From Methylobacterium sp. (GTDB lineage: Bacteria; Pseudomonadota; Alphaproteobacteria; Rhizobiales; Beijerinckiaceae): DNA of 64,000 nucleotides. Location: contig NZ_JAIETD010000040.1 in assembly GCF_019745455.1 (NCBI RefSeq), positions 1 to 64,000 of the forward strand. The letters are read 5' to 3'. A program made the translations under genes and the position numbers. Of the stretch, positions 36,254 through 45,529 are shown one piece after another; within the stretch, counting starts at the first letter, position 1; each line of letters opens with the position of its first letter. The notes beneath the pieces were generated by a model, which ran no database searches, was not told where the DNA came from, and saw nothing but the letters and a program-made list of their open reading frames with translations.

Positions 36254-37345
36254 TCAGGCGAAGTGCTTGGACAGCTTGAGGCCCTGAGCCTGGTAGTTCG
36301 ATCCCGCCCCGGCCCCGTAGAGGGTCGCCGGCACCTCGGCCATGCGCTCGTAGACGAGGCGGCCGACGACCTGCCCGTCCTCGAGCAGGAACGGCACGTC
36401 GCGCGAGCGGACTTCAAGGACGGCCCGCGCCCCTGCCCCGCCGGCACTCTCATGGCCGAAGCCGGGATCGAAGAAGCCGGCATAATGGACCCGGAACTCG
36501 CCGACGAGGGGATCGAACGGCACCATCTCGGCGGCATGGTCGGGCGGCACCTGCACCGATTCCTTCGAGGCCAGGATGTAGAACTGGCCGGGATCGAGGA
36601 TGAGGGCGCGGGAATCCTCTGCGGGCAGCGGCTCCCAGAAATCGGCGATGCGATGTTTGCCGGGCGCATCGACATCGACGAGGCCGGTATGGCGCCGCGC
36701 CCGGTAGCCGATCAGACCATTGAACCCGGCAAGGTCCACCGAGACCGCGACGCCGCCCTGGAACGAGGGCGTCGCGGTGCTGACCAGCGGAGACCGCGCA
36801 TGCAGCGCCGACAACTCGGTATCGGTGAGGCGAACCTCGCCGCGGCGGAACCGGATCTGCGACAGGCGCGAGCCGGTGCGGACCTTCACCGGGAAGGTTC
36901 GGGGCGAGATCTCGGCGTAGAGCGGCCCGCTATAACCGGCCTCGACCTGGTCGAAAGCGCCGCCGCGATCGGTGATGACGCGGGTGAAGACGTCGATGCG
37001 CCCCGTCGAGCTCTTCGGGTTGGCTCCTGCCGAGATGTCGGACGGGAGAGCAAGGCTCTCCTGAAGTTCGGCGATGAAGACGCAACCCGTCTCCAGCACC
37101 GCGCCCTTCGTCAGGTCGATCTCGTGGAGCGCGAAGGCCTCGATGCAGGCCGAGACGGGGCGGCTTCCCGGCAGGAAGCTGGTGCGCACGCGGTAGGCGC
37201 GGGCACCGAGGCGCAGATCGAGGCTCGCGGGCTGGATCTGATCGCTGTCGTAGGGGCTCGCGGGACGAATGCCACCGGCCTCGGTCAGCGCGACGATGCC
37301 CCGCGCCGACAGGATGCCGTCCTTGGTTTCGGAAACGAGTCCCAT
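36254..37345 (-). CDS. dcd: 2'-deoxycytidine 5'-triphosphate deaminase, double-length
   Basis: Converts dCTP to dUTP for thymidylate synthesis. At 363 residues it is the long alphaproteobacterial form, with two dUTPase-like domains in one chain. The first half has I-Q-P-A-S-L-D-L-R-L-G and the active-site stretch A-N-P-K-S-S-T-G-R-I-D-V-F-T-R-V. The second half has G-V-A-V-S-V-D-L-A-G and the E-S-V-Q-V-P-P-D-H-A-A-E-M block. The start at 37345 gives the known N-terminus (G-I-L-S); the frame remains open to 37534 without similarity. Convergent with pgl. Confidence 0.88.
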   Translation of the reverse strand: MGLVSETKDGILSARGIVALTEAGGIRPASPYDSDQIQPASLDLRLGARAYRVRTSFLPGSRPVSACIEAFALHEIDLTKGAVLETGCVFIAELQESLALPSDISAGANPKSSTGRIDVFTRVITDRGGAFDQVEAGYSGPLYAEISPRTFPVKVRTGSRLSQIRFRRGEVRLTDTELSALHARSPLVSTATPSFQGGVAVSVDLAGFNGLIGYRARRHTGLVDVDAPGKHRIADFWEPLPAEDSRALILDPGQFYILASKESVQVPPDHAAEMVPFDPLVGEFRVHYAGFFDPGFGHESAGGAGARAVLEVRSRDVPFLLEDGQVVGRLVYERMAEVPATLYGAGAGSNYQAQGLKLSKHFA

Positions 37346-37505
37346 GTCGATTGTCACAATCCTATTCCGTCGTCTCGACCAGCTTTGTTGCATCTTGTCT
37401 GGATGGAGGTTCAACGCGAAGTCAAATGGCTGACTTGCCCAGACGCGACGTCGTCCCTTGTTCGGCAGGTCACTCAGCGAGAGCGCTCTATCCAACCCTC
37501 GACGT

Positions 37506-37542
37506 CCTCCTGAGGCGCTGGCGTGCGGCCTCATGATGAGGT
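37506..37542. repeat. Degenerate partial copy of the palindromic repeat
   Basis: The sequence TCCTCCTGAGGCGC ... CCTCATGATGAGGTC carries diverged versions of both ends of the repeats at 31388 and 58668, with almost no interior. It lies between the dcd promoter region and the neighbouring membrane-protein gene. Confidence 0.4.
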
Positions 37543-37567
37543 CGAGGGCTGGGACGGACCAGCGCCG

Positions 37568-38005
37568 TCACTCGTCCTCATTCTCCCGGCCCGCCCTGAA
37601 CAAGGTCCAGGCGATGACGAAGCGGGTGATCCCGCCCATCGCCAGCAGCCCGGCGACGAGACTTGAGAGAACCGGAAACCGGTCTGGCCATGTGAACGCG
37701 GCGGCGGCGAACAGGAAGGCAACCGCCATCGTTCCCCGCTCCGATGCGAGCACCATCGAGGGCATAGCGGCGAGGCCAGGACCGCTTGGGCCCCGCAACG
37801 CGAGGCGCGAAGCGATCCGGCCGAGGCCGTCGAGGCCGAGGGCGCCGATCAGCACGGCGGCCGACCAGACATTGCCGGCGGGATCGGCGAAGGCGAAGAC
37901 CAGCGCTAAGGCGGCGAGGCCGATGGCCGCCAGGGCTCCGCCGAGATCGCCCCGGCGGCCGGTTCCGAGGCTCGCAGGGCTGGCCGTCACGATCTCGCGG
38001 CGCAC
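37568..38005 (-). CDS. Hypothetical four-helix membrane protein
   Basis: A 145-residue protein with four clear hydrophobic helices (about residues 22-41, 46-64, 90-107 and 112-137), short loops and a charged C-terminus ending R-E-N-E-D-E. The layout resembles small DUF4345-like integral membrane proteins, but I cannot confirm a family. The direction is opposite to apaG, and it shares a 244-bp upstream region with it. Even distribution of hydrophobic helices and in-frame codon bias favour a real gene. No functional residues are evident. Confidence 0.6.
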   Translation of the reverse strand: MRREIVTASPASLGTGRRGDLGGALAAIGLAALALVFAFADPAGNVWSAAVLIGALGLDGLGRIASRLALRGPSGPGLAAMPSMVLASERGTMAVAFLFAAAAFTWPDRFPVLSSLVAGLLAMGGITRFVIAWTLFRAGRENEDE

Positions 38006-38249
38006 GTCAGAACCTCAAGCTTCCTCTGGAACGGCGTGAGCGCCGCCGCGTTCGATGCTCGGTCGCATCCGGCATACAGGGACCCGAGGCGGGTTCGGTC
38101 CGCACCGGCGAACGCCCCGTCTACGGTCTTCGCACCGATTGACGTGGTTTTCCGGTGGACGTACCACGGCGCCAACGACCTGTCGCGCGACCGACGACGG
38201 TCTGCGGCGCGAGCCCGGACGATGCCGGCGAGGGAGGCTTTCCACGGCG

Positions 38250-38642
38250 ATGTACAAGGCCCAGACGCGCGGTATCAGCGTGACAGTCCAGCCCCGCTTC
38301 GTGGAGGAGGAATCCTCCCCGACCGAGAGCCGCTACTTCTTCGCCTACACCGTCGAGATCGTGAATAACGGTCCCGAGCAGGTCCAGCTGCGCGCGCGCC
38401 ACTGGCGCATCATCGATGGGCGTGGCGCCTGCCAGGAGGTGCGCGGCGCCGGCGTCGTCGGCAAGCAGCCGGTGCTCGAGCCCGGCGAATCGTTCAGCTA
38501 CACCAGCGGCTGTCCGCTCACGACGCCCGACGGCCTGATGGCCGGCAGCTACACCATGGCGACCGATGACGGCGAGAGCTTCGAGGCCGAGATCCCGGCC
38601 TTCTCCCTCGATTCGCCCCACGTCCGCCGCAGCGTCCACTAG
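38250..38642 (+). CDS. apaG: ApaG (Co2+/Mg2+ efflux-associated protein)
   Basis: A 130-residue single beta-sandwich (DUF525/ApaG) protein. Recognisable blocks are S-R-Y-F-F-A-Y-T-V-E-I-V-N-N-G, V-Q-L-R-A-R-H-W-R-I-I-D-G, and G-V-V-G-K-Q-P-V-L-E-P-G-E-S-F-S-Y-T-S-G-C-P-L. The family is linked to cobalt/magnesium resistance and diadenosine-nucleotide metabolism in enterics; the biochemical role is uncertain. The start at 38250 matches the family N-terminus. argE starts four bases after its stop, so the two are probably co-transcribed. Confidence 0.92.
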   Translation: MYKAQTRGISVTVQPRFVEEESSPTESRYFFAYTVEIVNNGPEQVQLRARHWRIIDGRGACQEVRGAGVVGKQPVLEPGESFSYTSGCPLTTPDGLMAGSYTMATDDGESFEAEIPAFSLDSPHVRRSVH

Positions 38643-38646
38643 GGCG

Positions 38647-39819
38647 ATGTCCGCGCGCGAGCCGCGGCCTTCCTATCTCTCCCTCCTCGAACGGCTCGTC
38701 TCGTTCGACACCGAGAGTTCGAAATCGAACCTGGCGCTCATCGACAGCGTCTGCGACTACCTCGATGAACTCGGTGTGCCGTTCGTCCGCGTGCCCAACG
38801 CCGAGGGCAACAAGGCCGCGATCTTCGCCACGATCGGCCCCATGGTCGACGGCGGCATCGTCCTGTCAGGCCATACCGACGTTGTCCCGGTCACTGGCCA
38901 AGCCTGGACCACCGATCCGTTCACGTTGCGCGTCGCCGACGGGCGGGCCTACGGCCGGGGCACCGTCGACATGAAGGGCTTCTGCGCCCTGGCGCTGGCA
39001 GCGGTGCCGGACGCCATGGCTGCGAATTTGAAGCGGCCGATCCACATTCTCCTCTCCTACGACGAGGAGACGACCTGCCTCGGTGTCGCCGACACCATCG
39101 CGCGCTTCGGCGCCGATCTGCCCCGGCCGGGCGCGGTGATCGTCGGCGAGCCGACCGACATGGAGGTGGCCGACGCCCATAAGAGCATCGTCACCTACTT
39201 CACCACGGTCCATGGCCACGAGGCGCATTCGGCGAAGCCCATGCTCGGGGCCAATGCGGTCATGGCGGCGGCGGATCTCGTCTCTGAGCTCAATCGCATC
39301 GCCGACGCGATGATCGCGCGCGGCGACGCCTCGGGCCGGTTCGACCCGCCGGCGACGACCGTGCATGTCGGCACCATCCATGGCGGCACCGCCCGCAACA
39401 TCCTGCCAAAGAGCTGTACGTTCCACTGGGAGTTCCGCGGCCTCCCCGACCTCGACATGGGAGAGATTCCGGCCCTCTTCGCCGCCAAGGTCGAGACGGT
39501 GACGCGCGAGCGCCTCAACCGCTACGGCGATTTCGGACGGATCGAGACCCGAGAGGAGGTGGCGGTGCCGGGCCTCGCACCGGAGCCGGGCTCCGAGGCC
39601 GAGCGTCTCGCGCTCAGGTTGGCCGGCCGAAACCATACGATCTCGGTGCCCTACGCCACGGAAGCCGGCCGTTTCCAGGTCGCCGGCATCCCGACTGTTG
39701 TCTGCGGGCCAGGCTCGATCGACCAGGCCCACCAGCCCGACGAGTACATCACCCTCGACGCTCTGGAGGCCGGCGCCGCCTTCATGCGCCGCCTGATAGC
39801 CGAATGCGGGACCCCGTGA
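38647..39819 (+). CDS. argE: Acetylornithine deacetylase (M20)
   Basis: Removes the acetyl group from N-acetylornithine in arginine synthesis. 390 residues, M20 di-zinc fold. Motifs are S-G-H-T-D-V-V-P-V (zinc His/Asp), [19 protein letters not shown] (catalytic Glu pair) and [13 protein letters not shown]. The DapE branch is close, but the E-P-T-D-M motif and the arrangement favour ArgE. It sits between apaG and speG. argD and argF lie about 4 kb away on the other strand, so much of the arginine pathway is local. Confidence 0.88.
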   Translation: MSAREPRPSYLSLLERLVSFDTESSKSNLALIDSVCDYLDELGVPFVRVPNAEGNKAAIFATIGPMVDGGIVLSGHTDVVPVTGQAWTTDPFTLRVADGRAYGRGTVDMKGFCALALAAVPDAMAANLKRPIHILLSYDEETTCLGVADTIARFGADLPRPGAVIVGEPTDMEVADAHKSIVTYFTTVHGHEAHSAKPMLGANAVMAAADLVSELNRIADAMIARGDASGRFDPPATTVHVGTIHGGTARNILPKSCTFHWEFRGLPDLDMGEIPALFAAKVETVTRERLNRYGDFGRIETREEVAVPGLAPEPGSEAERLALRLAGRNHTISVPYATEAGRFQVAGIPTVVCGPGSIDQAHQPDEYITLDALEAGAAFMRRLIAECGTP

Positions 39820-39829
39820 GATCTCGGCC

Positions 39830-40414
39830 ATGAGAACCGTCACCACCCGCACCATCGCCGCCGACGGCCCGGTCAAGCTGAGGCCGCTGGAGCGCGAAGA
39901 CCTGATGTTCGTGCATCAGCTCAACAACAACGACAGCATCATGCGCTACTGGTTCGAGGAGGCCTACGAGTCCTTCGCCGAGCTGGCGCAGCTCTACGAG
40001 CGCAACATCCACAATCAGACCGAGCGGCGCTTCATCATCGCCAATTCCGACGGCGAGCCCGCCGGCCTCGTCGAGCTCGTGGAGATCAACCACCTGCACC
40101 GGCGCTGCGAATTCCAGATCGCGATTCACCCGGCCTTCCAGGGCCAGGGCTACGCGCCGCGGGCGACCCGGATCGCCATGGATTACGCCTTCAGCGTGCT
40201 CAACATCCACAAGCTCTACCTACATGTGGACCGCGATAATGCCCGAGCGGTGCGGATCTACGAGCGCTGCGGCTTCGAGCCCGAAGGCATCCTCAAGGAC
40301 GAGTTCTTCGTCAACGGCAAGTACCGCGACGCCGTGCGGATGTGCCTGTTCCAGCCGGCCTATCTCGCCAGGCGCGGCGGCGGCGACATCGCGGAACCCA
40401 TCCTCAAGACCTGA
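39830..40414 (+). CDS. speG: Spermidine N1-acetyltransferase
   Basis: GNAT acetyltransferase of 194 residues closely following Escherichia coli Spe[12 protein letters not shown], then I-M-R-Y-W-F-E-E and the spermidine-site segment [19 protein letters not shown]. The acetyl-CoA loop is Q-G-Q-G-Y-A-P-R-A, followed by [17 protein letters not shown]. SpeG acetylates polyamines and prevents their toxicity. Its N-terminus is extended by about ten residues. It starts 10 bases after argE and ends before a strong terminator, so it is the last gene of the apaG-argE-speG unit. Confidence 0.93.
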   Translation: MRTVTTRTIAADGPVKLRPLEREDLMFVHQLNNNDSIMRYWFEEAYESFAELAQLYERNIHNQTERRFIIANSDGEPAGLVELVEINHLHRRCEFQIAIHPAFQGQGYAPRATRIAMDYAFSVLNIHKLYLHVDRDNARAVRIYERCGFEPEGILKDEFFVNGKYRDAVRMCLFQPAYLARRGGGDIAEPILKT

Positions 40415-40458
40415 GGGCGGCGTCGATCAGATCTTCGCCATGGCATCCGGAACGACGA

Positions 40459-40486
40459 AGGGGCGGCCGATCGGCCGCCCCTCTTT
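40459..40486 (+). terminator. Rho-independent terminator after speG
   Basis: A 24-bp perfect palindrome (AGGGGCGGCCGA and its complement, 40459-40482) is followed by CTTT. It closes the speG transcript and faces the end of the repeat-protein gene on the other strand, so it may work both ways. Confidence 0.8.
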
Positions 40487-40503
40487 GAGCTCAGGTATCG
40501 ACC

Positions 40504-41643
40504 TCAGTTGCGGCCGCCACCAGCCGCCGCACCGCCAGAGGCGCCACCCGCGCCGCCGCCCATGCCGCCGCCCGCGCCCATGCTACCGCCGGCACCGCCG
40601 CCGGAACGACCCGAATTGGTCCCGACATTGCGGGTCCCTTCGTTCATGCCGCCCTGGCCGCGCTCGGCGCCGCCACGCTCACCGCGATCGGCGGCGTTGC
40701 GGATGCCCGAGGACTCGGTGCCGCGCTCGTTGCGGTTGGCCTCGTTGCGAGTGCCCTCGCCGCGGAGGTTGCGCTCGCTACGGTTCTCGTCGCGGCTAAC
40801 GCTCCGTTCCTCGGACCGCGTGCTGACGCTGCCGCGCTCGCTCCGCTCACGACGCTCGTTGAAGTTGGCGTTCACGGTGCCGCCGCGGCGCTCGGTGGTG
40901 GTGACCGACAGGCGACGATACTCAGGCGAACCGTAGACGACGCGCTGTCCGCGGATCGTCACGTAGCGCTGCCCGCCTTCGCGGACGGTCACGAGACGAC
41001 GATACTCAGGCGAACCGTAGATCACGCGTTTGCCACGGACGACGACGTAGCGCTTACGACCGCCTTCGACGTAGCGCTCACCGCCACCGCGGCGCTCGAT
41101 CACGACGAGACGACGATACTCGGGCGAGCCATAGACGACGCGCTTGCCGCTGATGGTGACATAACGGCCGGACCGACCACCACCGAACCGCTCCGAGCGG
41201 ACGTCGGTGCGGCTCTCGCTGACGCGCCCACGGGTCTCCCCACGGGTCTCGGTGACGCTTCCCCGGTTCTCGCGGCTGGAGACATCGCTGCGGCTGCTGC
41301 GCTCGGTGCTCCCGTCCTCACGGCCGCCGCGGCGCTCGGCCCGATCCTCGTTCCCCTGACGGCTGCCGCGCTCGGCGCCGTCGCGGCCAGCGGCCTGACC
41401 CTGGCTTGCACCGTCGCTGCGTCCGCCCGAGCGCTGAGCGGATTGCTCGCTGCCCGACGCTCCGCCGCCACGGCTCGCACCCATCTGTCCGCCCGAGGAC
41501 TCGCCGCCACGGCTCGTACCCATCTGCCCGCCGCTGGTTCCGCCGGCTCCGCCCGCCCCACCAGCGCCTGCCCCGCCAGCACCCTGCGCGTACACAGACG
41601 TCGTCATCAACAAAGCAGCTAAGCCAATCGCGTACTTCTTCAT
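40504..41643 (-). CDS. Secreted low-complexity protein with three 20-residue RYV-GSPEYRRL repeats
   Basis: A 379-residue exported protein of unknown function. A Sec signal (M-K-K-Y-A-I-G-L-A-A-L-L ... V-Y-A, cleavage near 19) is followed by Gly/Ala runs, two copies of G-G-Q-M-G-[TA]-S-R-G-G (38-47, 51-60) and an Arg/Ser/Glu/Gly-rich region. Three units R-Y-V-x3-G-x-R-V-[VI]-Y-G-S-P-E-Y-R-R-L lie at 160-179, 198-217 and 226-245. The tail is polar, with Asn/Arg/Glu repeats and a final Gly/Met run. The unit looks like a beta-hairpin and distantly recalls the DUF1236 pattern of rhizobia, without being a clear match. The ATG at 41643 is chosen for the signal peptide. Many Arg/Glu/Ser residues predict disorder. 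Confidence 0.8.
   Translation of the reverse strand: MKKYAIGLAALLMTTSVYAQGAGGAGAGGAGGAGGTSGGQMGTSRGGESSGGQMGASRGGGASGSEQSAQRSGGRSDGASQGQAAGRDGAERGSRQGNEDRAERRGGREDGSTERSSRSDVSSRENRGSVTETRGETRGRVSESRTDVRSERFGGGRSGRYVTISGKRVVYGSPEYRRLVVIERRGGGERYVEGGRKRYVVVRGKRVIYGSPEYRRLVTVREGGQRYVTIRGQRVVYGSPEYRRLSVTTTERRGGTVNANFNERRERSERGSVSTRSEERSVSRDENRSERNLRGEGTRNEANRNERGTESSGIRNAADRGERGGAERGQGGMNEGTRNVGTNSGRSGGGAGGSMGAGGGMGGGAGGASGGAAAGGGRN
40909..41166 (-). repeat. Three direct DNA repeats encoding the 20-residue motif
   Basis: Each unit is about 60 bp (41107-41166, 40993-41052, 40909-40968), separated by 54 and 24 bp. Between units the protein is better conserved than the DNA, and several codons differ synonymously, so the repeats look old and selected rather than recently duplicated. 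Confidence 0.8.
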
Positions 41644-41824
41644 CGACGTTCCTCCAATGTGATTGCAGGCTTCGAAACGCCGAAGGTTGCCAAACGGTTT
41701 CAAGCCAATTTTGCTTTTATCGCCCACCTTATTGAACTGGTGATTTCATCATGAAGATTGCGAGAGGTGCATCCACGAATGGGTGGCAGCAATGAAAACA
41801 AGTGCAATTTTTGATGGTGCCGCT

Positions 41825-41911
41825 GACTTCGGCCCTTTTACTGCGCAGCTTGCGTGAGGTGCTCACCCTAGACCTCGTCAGCCCAGCCTTAGCATCTGAA
41901 AGGCCGAAGTC
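41825..41911. other. Structured inverted-repeat element upstream of the repeat-protein gene
   Basis: A perfect 10-bp inverted repeat, GACTTCGGCC (41825-41834) and GGCCGAAGTC (41902-41911), encloses 67 bp. The interior contains a GTGAG/CTCAC hairpin (41844-41856) that competes with a GAGGT/ACCTC pair. It lies in the 279-bp gap between the hslO stop and the repeat-protein start, which is less GC-rich than the surroundings. It may be the hslO terminator, part of a long 5' leader, or a small RNA. No coding frame is evident. Confidence 0.45.
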
Positions 41912-41922
41912 TTTGGGGCCTC

Positions 41923-42939
41923 TTACGGCCGCTCCGCCTGCGCATCGATCTCAGCTACCACCTCTGCCGGATCGATATCGTAGCGGCGCGAGCAGAACTC
42001 GCAGGTGATGCCGATACGGCCGTCATCGGCGACCATGTCGCGGCGCTCGGCATCAGAGAAGGACCGGATCATGCCGAGCACGCGCTCGCGCGAGCAGCGG
42101 CATTCTTCGCGCACGGATTGCGCCTCGAACACCCTGACCCCGCGCTCGTGGAACAGGCGGTACAGCAGGGTCTCGCTCGACACCGTGGGATCCACGAGCT
42201 CGTGGTCCTCGATCGTCGAGACCAGCGAGCGGGCCTCCACCCAGGCATCGTCCTCGGGCGTTCCATTCTGGTCGAGGTGGACGTGGCCCTCGGGGATGTC
42301 GCCGGGAGGCAGGTCGGCGAGGCGGGCCCGGTCGATCGATTGCGGCAGGAACTGAACCAGGAGACCGCCGGCCCGGTAGGTCGTCGCGCCGTCCTCGAAC
42401 TTCTCGGCAACCGCGAGTCGTACCTGCGTCGGAATCTGTTCGGACTGGCGAAAATACTGGTGGGCCGCCTCCTCGAAGCTCTGGCCTTCCAGGGCGACGA
42501 CGCCCTGGTAGCGGCTGCGCTCGGACCCCTGGTCGATGGTCATGGCGAGATGACCTTGGCCGACGAGGTCGGCGGCCTTGGCCGGCGCGCCTTTGAGCGC
42601 CGCCACCCGTTCCGCATCGAACCGTGCGGTTGCACGCAGCCGGTCCGGCGCCTCGAAATCGACGACGATCATCTCGACTGGGCCGTCGGTGCGGGTCTGG
42701 AGCTGGAAGCGGCCTTCGAACTTCAGCGACGATCCGAGCAGCACCGTCAGCGCCGCCGCCTCGCCGATGAGCCGAGCCACCGGATCTGGATAGCCATGCC
42801 GGCGCAGGATCGTATCGATGCAAGGGCCGAGGCGCACCACCCGCCCGCGCACGTCGAGGGTCTCGACGGAGAATGGCAGGACGGCATCATCGCCGCCTTC
42901 GATTGCGTGTTCTGAGGTCATTCCGTGTTCTGAGGTCAT
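41923..42939 (-). CDS. hslO: Hsp33 redox-regulated chaperone
   Basis: Cytosolic holdase activated by oxidation and unfolding. The 338-residue protein keeps all four zinc cysteines of the C-terminal switch: C-R-C (280, 282) and C-E-F-C (313, 316). The core includes E-G-R-F-Q-L-Q-T-R-T-D-G-P-V and R-S-R-Y-Q-G-V-V-A-L-E-G. The first six residues are duplicated (M-T-S-E-H-G / M-T-S-E-H-A) by a 16-bp direct repeat carrying the start codon, so translation could begin at 42939 or 42921. The gene follows argF after 31 bp on the same strand and may be co-transcribed with argD-argF. Confidence 0.92.
   Translation of the reverse strand: MTSEHGMTSEHAIEGGDDAVLPFSVETLDVRGRVVRLGPCIDTILRRHGYPDPVARLIGEAAALTVLLGSSLKFEGRFQLQTRTDGPVEMIVVDFEAPDRLRATARFDAERVAALKGAPAKAADLVGQGHLAMTIDQGSERSRYQGVVALEGQSFEEAAHQYFRQSEQIPTQVRLAVAEKFEDGATTYRAGGLLVQFLPQSIDRARLADLPPGDIPEGHVHLDQNGTPEDDAWVEARSLVSTIEDHELVDPTVSSETLLYRLFHERGVRVFEAQSVREECRCSRERVLGMIRSFSDAERRDMVADDGRIGITCEFCSRRYDIDPAEVVAEIDAQAERP
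42906..42939 (-). repeat. 16-bp tandem duplication across the hslO start codon
   Basis: The 16-mer CGTGTTCTGAGGTCAT (plus strand) occurs at 42906-42921 and 42924-42939, with a period of 18 bp. Each copy contains an ATG on the minus strand, giving two in-frame starts six codons apart. Confidence 0.9.
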
Positions 42940-42970
42940 GGCCTCTCATATAGGGAGGAGCTGCGAACCT

Positions 42971-43924
42971 CTAAAGCCCGTCTGCGCGCAGGCACCACGC
43001 CAGGATGCCCTTCTGCGCGTGAAGGCGATTCTCGGCCTCGTCGAACACCACCGATTGCGGCCCGTCGATGACATCGCCGGTGACCTCCTCTCCGCGGTGG
43101 GCCGGCAGGCAGTGCATGAAGACCGCGTCCTTGGCCGCAGCCTTCATCAGCTTGGCATCGACCCGATAGGGCGAGAGCAGGTTGTGGCGATAATGCTCGT
43201 CGTCGTCGCCCATCGAGACCCAGCAATCGGTGACGACGGCATCCGCTCCGTCCACCGCCTCGTAGGGATCGGTGGTGACGTTGATGCGCGCGCCCTCAGC
43301 CTTCGCCCAGGCGATCAGGTCCGGCGGGGTCGAGAGCTCGGGCGGGGCGGCGACATTGAGGGTGAAGTCGAACCGCGCCGCCGCATGGGCCCAGGAGGCG
43401 AGGACGTTGTTGGCGTCCCCGGACCAGGCGACCGTCCGGCCCTTGATCGGCCCGCGATGCTCCTCGAACGTCATCACGTCGGCCATGATCTGGCAGGGAT
43501 GAGAGACCTTGGTCAGGGCATTGATCACCGGCACCTCGGCATGCTCGGCGAGCTCTCGCATGAGGCCGTGGTCGAGGATGCGGATCATGATCGCATCGAT
43601 GTAGCGGGACAGCACGCGAGCTGTGTCGCCCACGGTCTCGCCGCGCCCGAGCTGCATTTCCTTGCCGGTGAGCATCAGCGTCTCGCCGCCGAGTTCGCGC
43701 ATCGCCACGTCGAAGGAGACGCGGGTGCGGGTCGAGGGCCGGTCGAACACCATCGCCAGCATCTTGCCGGTGAGCGGCCGCCCGGCGGCGACCTCGCCCT
43801 TGCGGCGGCGGCTCTTCATGGCCGAGCTGGCGTCCAGGATGGCGCGCAAGGTCTCGGCAGGAAAATCCTTGAGGTCGAGGAAGTGGCGGGGACCTGCCGC
43901 GGCCCCATTGAGCGTCGTCGTCAT
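42971..43924 (-). CDS. argF: Ornithine carbamoyltransferase
   Basis: Makes citrulline from ornithine and carbamoyl phosphate, 317 residues. Carbamoyl-phosphate motif S-T-R-T-R-V-S-F; ornithine-binding stretches W-S-G-D-A-N-N-V and D-C-W-V-S-M-G-D; catalytic [10 protein letters not shown] near the C-terminus. It follows argD after a gap of about 145 bp, as in many alphaproteobacteria where argD-argF(-hslO) form a unit. This order supports the assignment of all three. Confidence 0.95.
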   Translation of the reverse strand: MTTTLNGAAAGPRHFLDLKDFPAETLRAILDASSAMKSRRRKGEVAAGRPLTGKMLAMVFDRPSTRTRVSFDVAMRELGGETLMLTGKEMQLGRGETVGDTARVLSRYIDAIMIRILDHGLMRELAEHAEVPVINALTKVSHPCQIMADVMTFEEHRGPIKGRTVAWSGDANNVLASWAHAAARFDFTLNVAAPPELSTPPDLIAWAKAEGARINVTTDPYEAVDGADAVVTDCWVSMGDDDEHYRHNLLSPYRVDAKLMKAAAKDAVFMHCLPAHRGEEVTGDVIDGPQSVVFDEAENRLHAQKGILAWCLRADGL

Positions 43925-44069
43925 CTGTCCGTTCTTCAGCTTGTCCGGCTAAGGGAAGGGGGCCGTTCGATTGGTTGGCCCGGTCCGCCGGATGGAAAAC
44001 CCGTCCGCCTCCCATCGAGGCGGGCGAGGGTCTTGCGAGGTCTTGCTTTGCTGAGATCCGTGGCCACCC

Positions 44070-45263
44070 CTACTCGGCGGCGCCGCGCAGCTGGACCTCG
44101 AAGCGTGCCGCCGTCGCCTCGATCCGCCCCACGGCCGCGGCGATGTCGGCTTCGGTGAGGATCAGCGGAGGCAACAGCCGGACCACGTTGTCGCCTGCGG
44201 GGATCAGCAGGAGGCGCTGGTCCCGCGCCGCCGCGGCGAACTCGGTGTTCACGACATTGAGCTTGAGGCCGAGCAGCAGGCCATCGCCGCGGATCTCGGT
44301 GACCACATGCGGATAGCGGTCCCGCACGGCGGCGAGGCGCTGCTTGAGGAGGAGGCCCATCCGCCGGACATGGTCGAGGAAGCCGTCTTCCAGCACCACG
44401 TCGAGAACGGCATTGCCCACCGCCATGGCGAGCGGGTTGCCGCCGAAGGTGGTGCCGTGGCTGCCGGGCGTCATGCCGCGGGCGGCTTCCCTGGTGGCGA
44501 GGCAGACACCCAGGGGGAAGCCGCCGCCGATGCCCTTGGCGGCGCTCATGATGTCGGGGGCCATGCCGGCCCATTCATGCGCGAAGAGCTTGCCGGTGCG
44601 CCCGACCCCGGTCTGGACCTCGTCCATGATGAGGAGGAGGCCGCGCTCGTCGCAGAGCTCGCGCAGGCCGCGCAGGCATTGCGGCGGCACCGAGCGGATG
44701 CCGCCCTCTCCCTGGATCGGCTCGATCATCAGGGCGGCGGTCTCCGGGCCGACGGCCGCGAGGAGCGCCTCGTGGTCGCCGAAGGGCACCTGGTCGAATC
44801 CGTCGACCTTCGGGCCGAAGCCCTCGATGTATTTCTGCTGGCCGCCGGCCGCGAGCGTCGCGAGGGTCCGGCCATGGAAGGCGCCCTCGAAGGTGACGAT
44901 CCGGTACCGCTCCGGCTGGCCGCCGGCCGCATGGTACTTGCGCGCCATCTTGATGGCGGCCTCGTTGGCTTCCGCGCCCGAATTGCAGAAGAACGCGACG
45001 TCGGCGAAGCTCGCATCGACGAGGCGCTGGCCGAGCCGCTCGCCCTCCGGGATCTGGAACAGGTTCGAGGTGTGCCAGAGCTTGCCCGCCTGGGTCGTCA
45101 GCGCGGCGACGAGGTGCGGATGGGCGTGACCGAGTGCGTTCACCGCGATCCCGGCGCCGAAATCGAGGTAGCGCTCGCCCTCTGGCGTGACTAGCCACAC
45201 GCCCTCGCCGCGCTCGAACGCGACGGGAGCCCGGGCATAGGTCGGCAGCAGGGCGGATGTCAC
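44070..45263 (-). CDS. argD: Acetylornithine aminotransferase
   Basis: PLP enzyme converting N-acetylglutamate semialdehyde to N-acetylornithine, 397 residues. Class III aminotransferase signatures are [28 protein letters not shown] and the PLP lysine in [14 protein letters not shown]. The GTG at 45263 is chosen because GGAG sits about eight bases upstream and the alignment begins with L-L-P-T-Y-A-R-A-P; the frame opens further to 45305. The 5' leader holds a TGCCGCC/GGCGGCA hairpin (45313-45335). Confidence 0.93.
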   Translation of the reverse strand: MTSALLPTYARAPVAFERGEGVWLVTPEGERYLDFGAGIAVNALGHAHPHLVAALTTQAGKLWHTSNLFQIPEGERLGQRLVDASFADVAFFCNSGAEANEAAIKMARKYHAAGGQPERYRIVTFEGAFHGRTLATLAAGGQQKYIEGFGPKVDGFDQVPFGDHEALLAAVGPETAALMIEPIQGEGGIRSVPPQCLRGLRELCDERGLLLIMDEVQTGVGRTGKLFAHEWAGMAPDIMSAAKGIGGGFPLGVCLATREAARGMTPGSHGTTFGGNPLAMAVGNAVLDVVLEDGFLDHVRRMGLLLKQRLAAVRDRYPHVVTEIRGDGLLLGLKLNVVNTEFAAAARDQRLLLIPAGDNVVRLLPPLILTEADIAAAVGRIEATAARFEVQLRGAAE

Positions 45264-45529
45264 GTGTCCGTCTCCGTCGCTCTCGCGGCCTAACAGGAGC
45301 CGCAAATGACAATGCCGCCTCGAAAGGGGGCGGCACGCGCGCGATTACTAGAGAAGCGAGTGGTTCTGTCAATCACGCCGTCGGCATCGGATGGTCTATG
45401 CCTCATCAACAGGCAGACATGAACACGGCGGCCGCGTGCAAACCGCAGGACTTGCATCCCGCCACGCCTCCATGCTCAGAGCGCCGGCAATGGCGCGGTG
45501 CAGCGCCGGCCGAGAGGACACACCCGCCT

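Noticed and set aside
40909..41166. CRISPR-like array
   Set aside because: Only three units in frame inside a coding gene, with unequal spacers and protein-level conservation.
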